A stretch of DNA of 16,283 bases from an uncultured Alistipes sp. (GTDB lineage Bacteria > Bacteroidota > Bacteroidia > Bacteroidales > Rikenellaceae), in the NCBI GenBank assembly GCA_900769525.1, contig CAAGGY010000110.1, positions 1 through 16,283 of the forward strand. The letters are read 5' to 3'. The notes under the pieces were generated by a model. It searched no databases. It had not been told where the DNA came from and was given only the letters and a program-made list of their open reading frames with translations. A program made the position numbers and the translations under genes. This document shows, piece by piece, positions 1-6,762 of the stretch (positions are counted from its first letter, which is position 1; each line of letters begins with the position of its first letter).

Positions 1-678
1 ATTTTATATGCTTATGATGCTGATATTCAAGCTGAACTAGAACAAGTTAGAAAAGATAATGATTTACATGAATATGAAATAAGGAAAAGAGAAGAAGCAA
101 GGGAAAGGCGCGTTGCCCAGTTAAAGGAACTTGACGAGTTGAAAGCTAAGCAGAAAGAAGAAGAGGAGCTGCGAAAGCAAAAGACGGCAGAAGAGAATGA
201 AAGAAGGTTGGCGAGTCAAGGTAGTATAATTCAAGCTCAAAATATTTTTAAGGCTAATAGTGCGCAATTTTATAAGGAAGTAATGGCAATTCTTGATCTT
301 AATGTCGTTAATCCTTCGTCAACTCTTAATGGACTTTCATTACATAGTATTAAGGCTGTAGAATATGATTTAACAAATATTGCATTTACGGATAAAATGT
401 CGTATGTGATAGGACATTTTATAAAAGAAAATAAAATAGCAGCGGCGTGCAAGTATTATATTGATATAATACATGATGATGATTTAGATGCAGCGAAATC
501 ATATATTCAAAGTATATATAAAATGATAACTTTTGCTAATAAATTATCTTTTGAACAATTAATTTTAAAGTTGATTGAACATAAATACTCAGGAAATACA
601 GCTTTAGCCATAACAGAGTTTATGAAGTATGCTGTATGTGATAAAAAAACAGCTGAGCAGGTTATAGGGGTGCTTTAA
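1..678 (+). CDS. Unrecognised coiled-coil protein, 3' part only
   Basis: The frame is open from the first base of the window to a TAA at 676-678, so this is the last 225 codons of a gene that starts upstream. Codons 10-65 or so are rich in Glu, Lys, Arg and Gln in a heptad-like spacing, which predicts a charged coiled coil. The rest is a mixed alpha-helical domain rich in Ile, Lys, Asn and Tyr. The last 30 residues (GNTALAITEF, then KTAEQVI) weakly resemble the C-terminal fold of ribosomal protein L7/L12, a fold also seen in unrelated small bacterial domains; this is only a pattern match. Codon use is strongly AT-biased (ATA, AAT, TTA, AAA), unlike every other gene here, which suggests transfer from another genome. 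I cannot assign a function. There is a TTG at codon 47, but no reason to prefer it as a start because the frame stays open upstream. Confidence 0.8.
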   Translation: MLYAYDADIQAELEQVRKDNDLHEYEIRKREEARERRVAQLKELDELKAKQKEEEELRKQKTAEENERRLASQGSIIQAQNIFKANSAQFYKEVMAILDLNVVNPSSTLNGLSLHSIKAVEYDLTNIAFTDKMSYVIGHFIKENKIAAACKYYIDIIHDDDLDAAKSYIQSIYKMITFANKLSFEQLILKLIEHKYSGNTALAITEFMKYAVCDKKTAEQVIGVL

Positions 679-793
679 GATATTGTAAAAGAGGAATAGA
701 TAATTTTGCAATAAGTAAACTAAGAAAATATAGTATTAGGTCTTAATAAATCTCTATATATTCTTGTATATAAACTTGTGTTATGTGAATACG

Positions 794-884
794 GTGCTGA
801 TTATCAATTTGTTATAGACTCAAAATACTCGTTTAACGAGGAGGAATATTAGTAGATTTTGTCAGCCAATGTGCTGATAATCAA
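794..884. repeat. Imperfect direct repeat GTGCTGATnATCAA, two copies
   Basis: GTGCTGATTATCAA at 794-807 recurs as GTGCTGATAATCAA at 871-884, matching at 13 of 14 positions. The core TGATnATCA is itself an inverted repeat. The copies are 77 bases apart, start to start, in the AT-rich part of the window. Such a pair could be a protein-binding site or part of a recombination site; neither is shown by the sequence alone. Confidence 0.55.
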
Positions 885-920
885 AAGAGAAACAAGATTA
901 TTTCTTGTTTCTCTTTTTTT
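883..920. terminator. Perfect intrinsic terminator hairpin, probably bidirectional
   Basis: AAAAGAGAAACAAGA (883-897) pairs perfectly with 903-917 across a 5-base TTATT loop, and is followed by a T run through 920. Read on the minus strand, the stem also ends in four Ts, so it may terminate both the AT-rich gene arriving from the left and the lipoprotein operon arriving from the right. Confidence 0.85.
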
Positions 921-930
921 GTTTGCCATC

Positions 931-969
931 GTTACCCACCCCCTCAGCAATCTCTCGCGAGTGGGTAAC
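931..969. repeat. Inverted repeat GTTACCCAC / GTGGGTAAC
   Basis: The 9-base arms 931-939 and 961-969 are perfectly complementary around a 21-base spacer. Allowing a mismatch and a wobble, the pairing extends to 925-939 with 961-975. It lies 33 bases past the stop of the 633-aa lipoprotein gene, so on the minus strand it would be the first of two hairpins in the operon's 3' end. It has no T run of its own on that strand. Confidence 0.55.
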
Positions 970-1001
970 AATCGCACACCATCTATATATATACAAGATG
1001 A

Positions 1002-2903
1002 CTATTCTACGCTTAGGCAACCGTACTTACTCTTTGATGCCTTGCGTGTACCCATTGATGAGGCATCTGCAAAGAACTCCTCCGCAGAAGAGCAACCGTC
1101 AACCTTGAACGTAATATCCTTGGATGACCAAACCTCGGTGAAGTTACCATCAGCATCCTCAGCCACGCCAAAGAAGGTGTAGGCCTCGTCGAACTCGAAG
1201 GCGTAGTACGAAGTGGTATCATCCACAGCGCCCTCAGCAACCAAGCCCTCAATGATTGTCTCATACTCGTAGTAGGGGAAGTCGAGAGCGTTCATAGCAT
1301 TGAAGTAGAAGGCCACGGCCGCCTCGTCGACATTCGCCGTGATGGGCACGATTGCTGCGCCCTCGAAACCCTCGTAGCTTGAATCGATTGCTGCGAGCTC
1401 TGTGCCGTTGTAATATTTGTCGATAGTGAGCGAGAAGTCGAGGTCGGCATATACAACCTCCTCGGTAGTGAACTTGTGGCGGTAGAGCCCTGTGGTTGGG
1501 GCACCTGCTTGGGCACCAAATACCAGCAGCTCATACTCCGTTGAGGGCACAAGACCTGTGGCGGTGTCGCTCATTGTGCCGTTGACATACTGTACGGAGA
1601 AGTTGGTGAGGATATACTCCATAATCTCTGCATCGCTATTATTCTCGAAGCGGTCACCTGCCACCAAGGCTGCCACATAGGTGTCGTCGTTCGATGGCTC
1701 CACCTTTACCGTTGCCTTACGGGGGTGAAGTTCAGTTACGGATAGTGTAAACGTGTTCTCCGAAGCCTTAACGCCGCCTGTTTTGAAGGTGTAGAACTCG
1801 GGAGTGGTATTCATCAGTGCCTCGTCATCCATGCCGAATGCCCAGAGGATAAACTCCGTATTGGCATCGAGCTCCACCTCGAGGTGCTGCGCGCCGCGGA
1901 AGGCAAGCTCGTTGAAGATGAAGTGCAAGCCCTGCTCAGGGGTGTCGAAGAATGATGAGTAGTACGCCTTGTCGTTCTCCCATGTCTGCTCGCAGTAGCT
2001 GCGCAACTGCTCCTGCGTAGCACCCGCTACGTCCTTAGCCCAGAATACGCCATAGTAGTAGTAACCGTCGTAGCCCTGGGGAGCGATGTCTATAGTCACG
2101 TTAGGGCCATCAACCTCGACCTCGAAGTCGAAGTGGAGGGTGTAGTCGCTAACGGCAGTTGTGGTAATCTTAAGGCGTGCAATCTCGGTCAGGGGTGTAA
2201 GCGTCTCGTTGTCAAAACCATAGGCGTATGCCACATAGGTCGTGTTAGGTGTAACGCCTGTGAACTGGTGACCCATCATATCTCCCGTGTACATGAAGGC
2301 TGCAGCACCCGTAGATGCGTCGCCACCAAATGCACCGCCAAAGCGCTCGAAGATCTCCATGTCGCTTGCCCATAGTGCCTCGTCACTATGCATTAGCTCA
2401 CCACCATTCTCCTCGAAGTACTTACCAGTACCAAGGATAAAGACGTACGGCATGTTCTTGTCCTGTGGCACTACGTTCATAGTGATGGTAGTAGCCGCAG
2501 CATTTACAAGTTCCAGCTTTATCGAGTGCTCCTTTCCCACCGCCTGCTTTACGGTGAGCGTAGGGTTGGGATAGATACCTGGATAAATCAGTTCCAAGCG
2601 GCAGTTGCGAGCCTCTGCATCGTAGCTCGCTGCAACATCGAAAGAGATGACACCATCGACAGATGTGTCTATGTTGTAGACCCAATCCTTCTCAGCGTTA
2701 ACCTTAATTTCGGCTCCCTCAATGGGGTTTTCAAGAGCATAGTTAACCTCGAAGTGGCCACCCTCGGCTGTGGCATCAACGCTCTTGGTTTCAAGAGTGA
2801 GTGTGGTGTCGCCCTGGGGCTTGATCTCTGGCTCGTTGCCCTTACACCCCGCAAAGAGTGTAAGGGTTAGAGCGCCACACATCATTAACCAAATATTTTT
2901 CAT
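1002..2903 (-). CDS. Multi-domain lipoprotein, BACON-like plus four FN3-like modules
   Basis: A 633-aa exported lipoprotein of unknown ligand. The signal peptide ends in the lipobox LFAGC, putting the lipidated Cys at residue 20. The acidic residues just after it (KGNEPE) are compatible with surface display, as described for Bacteroidota lipoprotein export signals. Residues 33-121 look like a BACON domain: a DATAEGG strand, a Trp after KVNAEKD (KDW), an Arg-containing strand (EARNCRLEL) and a terminal TLTVKQA. After that come four beta-type modules of about 100-130 residues (roughly 124-250, 251-378, 379-483, 484-601). Each ends in a Thr-x-Tyr or similar strand, an aromatic-rich strand and a closing strand near F-T. 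A short basic tail (GTRKASKSKYG) closes the protein. It is the last gene of the minus-strand operon, 43 bases behind the 749-aa gene. BACON modules are linked to carbohydrate or mucin binding, but no catalytic domain is visible. Confidence 0.88.
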   Translation of the reverse strand: MKNIWLMMCGALTLTLFAGCKGNEPEIKPQGDTTLTLETKSVDATAEGGHFEVNYALENPIEGAEIKVNAEKDWVYNIDTSVDGVISFDVAASYDAEARNCRLELIYPGIYPNPTLTVKQAVGKEHSIKLELVNAAATTITMNVVPQDKNMPYVFILGTGKYFEENGGELMHSDEALWASDMEIFERFGGAFGGDASTGAAAFMYTGDMMGHQFTGVTPNTTYVAYAYGFDNETLTPLTEIARLKITTTAVSDYTLHFDFEVEVDGPNVTIDIAPQGYDGYYYYGVFWAKDVAGATQEQLRSYCEQTWENDKAYYSSFFDTPEQGLHFIFNELAFRGAQHLEVELDANTEFILWAFGMDDEALMNTTPEFYTFKTGGVKASENTFTLSVTELHPRKATVKVEPSNDDTYVAALVAGDRFENNSDAEIMEYILTNFSVQYVNGTMSDTATGLVPSTEYELLVFGAQAGAPTTGLYRHKFTTEEVVYADLDFSLTIDKYYNGTELAAIDSSYEGFEGAAIVPITANVDEAAVAFYFNAMNALDFPYYEYETIIEGLVAEGAVDDTTSYYAFEFDEAYTFFGVAEDADGNFTEVWSSKDITFKVDGCSSAEEFFADASSMGTRKASKSKYGCLSVE

Positions 2904-2946
2904 AAAAATTTGTCGTGTTCAATTTTACCGAATAGCCTTAGGTATG

Positions 2947-5196
2947 CTATGCTGCGGGGCTGCCTGCAATAGCACCATAGTAAGTGCCGTTGAACTCTCG
3001 GCCGTCAACGAGCTTAACCTCGAACGATACGTTGTAGGTCTGCGAAGCCTCCAGATACTCAATATTAAGAGTTACACTCTCATAAGCCTTCTTGCTGCCG
3101 TTGAACATGCTGTAGTTGTTGTCGATGTAAATAGTATCCACGTATGACTCACCGAGTACGTAGGTGTTAGATGGGATGTAGTTAATGCTCGAGTCGCCTA
3201 TGCGCATATCGAACACCATAGTGTACTCACCTGTAGAATCAGCAATTGTTAACTCCCAGTTATCAGAGTACCACTTTCTTGCAGAGAATGTGCTCCATGT
3301 GATGTCAGTGGGAGTATCCTCCGCATCTACTATCTCCATACCATCGACCTTGCCCACATAAGACATAAGGAATGTGCGACCATCCTGAACCTTGCCCGAT
3401 ACAACCATTGTGTATGTCTTGTCAGCGAGGTTGGTCTCAACAGTGAGGCGTGCCTCGGTGAAGTTATACTGACCCTGACCAGCTACTGTGAGTGTTGTGG
3501 CATCTGCGCCGAGATAACCCTCACCGGTACCTACGCCAAGCTGATATACGCCTGCTGCAAGGAACTGCGATGGTTTGCAATATACATCGAGCTTAAGCAT
3601 GTAGTTTGCAACGTCGTCCTCACCGTTCTGTGCAAGGGTGATATACCAGTTAGCTCCCGACTCGTAAGAGCTTGCATATGCACGGTTCATAACAACGTCG
3701 ATAACCTCCTCAGACTGCTCGAGCGAACAACCCTCAACGGCACCCTTATACTCAGACTCGATGATGTAGCCATTCTCGAGTGTGCCATAGAACGATATGA
3801 GGTACTCCTTAGTGTCCCAGTCGATGTCTACGGTAAGCGTACCTGTAGCGAACTTAAACTCGCCACCGTTCTCGCCTGCAACAACAAATGTAGATGTGGT
3901 GTTGTCAAACTGACCAGCCTCAGCAGCCAAAGCCTTTGCACTGAACTCCTCAGCAGATGTGCTGATGGTATAGGTGTTATTGACGATATATGGCGACTGG
4001 AACGCATTTACAAGGTCTATGTTTGCTTTGTTACCTGCATCGTCAGCAAGGGTCAACGCCCATGTAAGGCCATTGTCAGACGTTGTAGCCTTGGCAGAAG
4101 TGTAGTCAGTGATCACGAAAACCTTGTCAACAACAGGCATATTGTCCACATCGCCAGTATAGTTAGCAACAAGGTGACGACCATCCTTGAGCTGGATGTC
4201 GATAGCAAATGTATAGGCCTTAGTATCTGGGTCGATAGATACCTCTACAGCTCCCGAATCGAGCAAAATGCCATTGTCGTAGCCATAGGTCGAGTAACGC
4301 ATACTGTTGAGGCAAGGCCACTCTGTAGACTCCTTAACTTCGTAAGTACCTGCGGGGAGATAATCCTTCTCGGGGTCGCCGTAGAAGTCGAGACACAGGG
4401 TCTTCTCGTTGTATGCGAAGTTATCAGCCTCGTTAGCATCCTCGTATGAGAACATAAGGTAGTAGTTTGAGCTATACTTTGAACCCTTGACACGGGTGTA
4501 GTTGTGCTCGATGACGTTTGATGGGTCATCCTCGGTTGTGAAGGCCAACTCTACCATTGTTGTCTTGCCAGCACCCTCTGCAGCTACCAGCAAAACGTAA
4601 TCCTTGACGGGATCGAGGTCGGTAACCTCGACAGCCTCCTTAGATGCAGGATCTACCTCATCACCCTTGCGAAGCACCTCCGAAGCCTCGGGAACCTCCT
4701 TAGTGGCATTCTGCACGAGGTAAGCTACACGCTCAGCATTCTCGGCTGTGAAACGGAAGTTGATAGAGGTGTGAGCCACCTGTACAAGCTCAACGTCCAG
4801 CGTAACCTCTGCCTGAGCTGTGGTCTTAACATATAGCGTGTTAGAACCAGCAACCTTTGTTACGTTCTTAGCCGCTGCAACCACCATATACTCGGTATCA
4901 GCCTCGAGACCATCGGCCTTAACCTCTGCCTTGCCCTCTATAAGCTCGACAGCAACACCCTCAGTCAGGATAGCATCCAACGTGGGCGCCTCTGCACCAT
5001 CCTCAAGCACCATGTAGCGTGCCTCGGTAGCGTTTGTTGTTGTGAGTGTGAATGTCACGTTGTTGACATTCTCGAGACCCTTCTCCAAAGTAATAGAGGG
5101 CTGTGCCTCATCAGATGGAGTAGGTGTAGGTTCTGGGTTACAACCCATAAGGCTAAAGCCAAGGGCTGCCAAGCAAAGTAAAGCAAGCTTTTTCAT
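2947..5196 (-). CDS. Large lipoprotein with two FN3-like domains and a fourfold repeat
   Basis: A 749-aa secreted lipoprotein; the lipobox SLMGC puts the lipidated Cys at residue 19, followed by a Pro-Thr-rich linker (PEPTPTPSDE). Residues 33-126 and 129-222 are two FN3-like beta domains, each ending near YVKTT or AFTTE. Residues 230-746 hold four copies of a repeat of about 120 residues. The repeats begin with a strand such as NWYITLA, TWALTLA or NWELTIA, have a central G-x-Y or N-T-Y turn, and end with a block like KAYTFAIDIQLKDGRHL followed by Y-x-G-x-V-D-G-M. Closing blocks fall at about 326-353, 463-490, 593-620 and 719-746. I do not recognise this repeat as a named family. It is the middle gene of the operon, with gaps of 51 and 43 bases on either side. 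No enzyme motif is visible; an adhesive or ligand-binding surface role is inference. Confidence 0.87.
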   Translation of the reverse strand: MKKLALLCLAALGFSLMGCNPEPTPTPSDEAQPSITLEKGLENVNNVTFTLTTTNATEARYMVLEDGAEAPTLDAILTEGVAVELIEGKAEVKADGLEADTEYMVVAAAKNVTKVAGSNTLYVKTTAQAEVTLDVELVQVAHTSINFRFTAENAERVAYLVQNATKEVPEASEVLRKGDEVDPASKEAVEVTDLDPVKDYVLLVAAEGAGKTTMVELAFTTEDDPSNVIEHNYTRVKGSKYSSNYYLMFSYEDANEADNFAYNEKTLCLDFYGDPEKDYLPAGTYEVKESTEWPCLNSMRYSTYGYDNGILLDSGAVEVSIDPDTKAYTFAIDIQLKDGRHLVANYTGDVDNMPVVDKVFVITDYTSAKATTSDNGLTWALTLADDAGNKANIDLVNAFQSPYIVNNTYTISTSAEEFSAKALAAEAGQFDNTTSTFVVAGENGGEFKFATGTLTVDIDWDTKEYLISFYGTLENGYIIESEYKGAVEGCSLEQSEEVIDVVMNRAYASSYESGANWYITLAQNGEDDVANYMLKLDVYCKPSQFLAAGVYQLGVGTGEGYLGADATTLTVAGQGQYNFTEARLTVETNLADKTYTMVVSGKVQDGRTFLMSYVGKVDGMEIVDAEDTPTDITWSTFSARKWYSDNWELTIADSTGEYTMVFDMRIGDSSINYIPSNTYVLGESYVDTIYIDNNYSMFNGSKKAYESVTLNIEYLEASQTYNVSFEVKLVDGREFNGTYYGAIAGSPAA

Positions 5197-5247
5197 AGTT
5201 CTATGGTATTTTAGTTCATTTTATGTTTCCGTTATATTGTAGTGTTA

Positions 5248-6606
5248 TTACTTGCGTGTAAGGACGATGTCCGATGCACCATAGTAGTATGCCATCCAGC
5301 CAAATCCATCGAAGTTGTATACCAATGATGGGTAGTAGTTGGCAATGGGTGAAGAGATAGTCAACGTGTTGCCATCCTCAGACACTGTTACGTTGAAGTC
5401 GTTGTCAACCTCTATACCAAGGTTTGCTGGGTCTGCCGTGATCATAAAGCAGTCGCCAAAGAACAACCAACCAACTACCGAGTGGCGTGCATGACCATCC
5501 ATCGTGATGACATCACCCTCAGCGATATCGAACACCCACTTGGGGCCCCACTTCAACTCAGGATCCTCAATCTCATACTCCACAAGGTCGGTAACGCTAT
5601 AGTAGTCGATGCCGCACCAACCATCAACCAATGCTACAAGCTGGTTGTTGTCACGATAATTGTAGTCGTAATCCTCAACCTCAGCTACGATGTTTACGGT
5701 GAACTCCGATACTGCGGGCTCAGCATAACCATCACTGATGGTCTGAACACCTGTCCACTCACCGAGTAAACTCTCGAACAACTCAGACTCTACGCGCACA
5801 TTCTGCTCAACGGCCTCGGTTGCCTCAACGGCTGAAATCTGTGCTCGGTTACCACTCTTGTCAATAAGCATTACAAGGGCTGTGTATGAGGTCTCGGGCT
5901 GAAGACCCTTCTGTGTCAATGTCTGCTCACCGGTGTACTTGATGCCTACATTCATGGCGTGGTATGAGATATAGGCATTACTATCTTCGAGGTCAGAGAG
6001 CATCTTTTCGACCTTTGTAGTCTCTGCAAAATAGTAGTAGTAACAATCTACATCGGCTGAAGGAGTACACTTAACAGTCATCTCGTATGGATCAACACCC
6101 GAGAACTCGATTGCTACACTCTCTGTAGAATCTACGTGCGCAGGGGTGCGAAACTCTGTAACTGATACATCCTCTGCCTGGAGTTCGCCCTCCTTCCAAT
6201 AGAATGCGTAGATTACGAAGTCGGTATTCTCACGGTAGCCAGCGTTGCTGAGGAAGTCTTCCTGATCCCCCTTGAATAGCATCTGCTCGCATACCTCTTC
6301 GTATGTAGCTTCGGTCATCTGTGCGTAGTTGCGCAAAGCCTCGTCGAACTCCGTCCTTATCTCGTTGATGTCGGCACTCTCGAAACGAGCCTTAGACATT
6401 ACATCACAATAGAAGTATGCATCCTTATCCTCGGGGTATATGCTATATATAACTTGGTATGCAGTGAGTCGTGCCTCGTCTACCACAATTTGAATTATGT
6501 TCTCGGTAGGAGTTGGAGGTGTAGGCTGAGGCTCATTGGGAGTCTCTGTGTTATCACATGCAGCGAGTGTCACAAGTGCCATTAGATAGATGAAAGCTTT
6601 TTTCAT
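5248..6606 (-). CDS. Lipoprotein with FN3-like modules and a C-terminal beta domain
   Basis: A 452-aa lipoprotein and the first gene of the minus-strand operon. The signal peptide ends in TLAAC, giving lipidated Cys17, followed by an acidic and Pro-Thr-rich spacer (DNTETPNEPQPTPPTPT). Residues 36-156 and 160-264 form two modules that resemble those of the 633-aa protein, with closing segments such as NTDFVIYAFYW to FRTPA and LQPETSYTALV to EATEA. Residues 275-452 are a different, Trp- and Tyr-rich beta domain beginning LLGEWTGVQT and ending SDIVLTRK; the L-x-G-x-W-x-G opening is reminiscent of lipocalin-like barrels, which is only a pattern match. The ATG is 44 bases downstream of a TAnnTTTG-type -7 box on the minus strand. 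The function is unknown. Confidence 0.86.
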   Translation of the reverse strand: MKKAFIYLMALVTLAACDNTETPNEPQPTPPTPTENIIQIVVDEARLTAYQVIYSIYPEDKDAYFYCDVMSKARFESADINEIRTEFDEALRNYAQMTEATYEEVCEQMLFKGDQEDFLSNAGYRENTDFVIYAFYWKEGELQAEDVSVTEFRTPAHVDSTESVAIEFSGVDPYEMTVKCTPSADVDCYYYYFAETTKVEKMLSDLEDSNAYISYHAMNVGIKYTGEQTLTQKGLQPETSYTALVMLIDKSGNRAQISAVEATEAVEQNVRVESELFESLLGEWTGVQTISDGYAEPAVSEFTVNIVAEVEDYDYNYRDNNQLVALVDGWCGIDYYSVTDLVEYEIEDPELKWGPKWVFDIAEGDVITMDGHARHSVVGWLFFGDCFMITADPANLGIEVDNDFNVTVSEDGNTLTISSPIANYYPSLVYNFDGFGWMAYYYGASDIVLTRK

Positions 6607-6649
6607 AGAAGTTTTAGATGTTAATTATCGTTTTCGGTTTTTCCTTACA

Positions 6650-6657
6650 CAAAATTA
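6650..6657 (-). promoter_or_regulatory. Candidate -7 box of the lipoprotein operon
   Basis: On the minus strand this reads TAATTTTG, a full match to the Bacteroidota -7 consensus TAnnTTTG. It would start transcription near 6643 and leave a leader of about 37 bases before the ATG at 6606. A clear -33 TTTG is not seen at the usual distance, which would fit an activator-dependent promoter. Confidence 0.5.
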
Positions 6658-6724
6658 TCTAATATCAATGAAAAACATGTAAAAATATCTGTTATTTTAA
6701 TATAACATCTTAAAAAAAATATAT

Positions 6725-6732
6725 TACATTTG
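6725..6732 (+). promoter_or_regulatory. Candidate -7 box of the TPR regulator gene
   Basis: TACATTTG matches TAnnTTTG on the plus strand, 30 bases before the ATG at 6763. No good -33 element is visible upstream. It lies in the same 156-base region as the divergent operon promoter, so a bound factor could influence both. Confidence 0.5.
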
Positions 6733-6762
6733 TATTACAAAAATACTTAAAGTGTTAATTAT

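Larger units (their letters stand above)
679..1001. other. Intergenic region between the AT-rich gene and the lipoprotein operon
   Basis: This 323-base stretch separates two converging units, the AT-rich plus-strand gene and the minus-strand lipoprotein operon. It contains an imperfect 14-nt direct repeat, a perfect terminator hairpin and a second inverted repeat, listed separately. I see no convincing gene in it. An open frame from about 859 runs through the terminator and into the antisense strand of the lipoprotein gene, so it is not credible. The base composition changes from AT-rich to GC-rich at about 920-930. Confidence 0.6.

Noticed and set aside
859..1182. Plus-strand open frame starting at a TTG
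   Set aside because: It runs through the perfect terminator hairpin and then antisense to the end of the 633-aa lipoprotein gene; no family pattern and composition changes midway.
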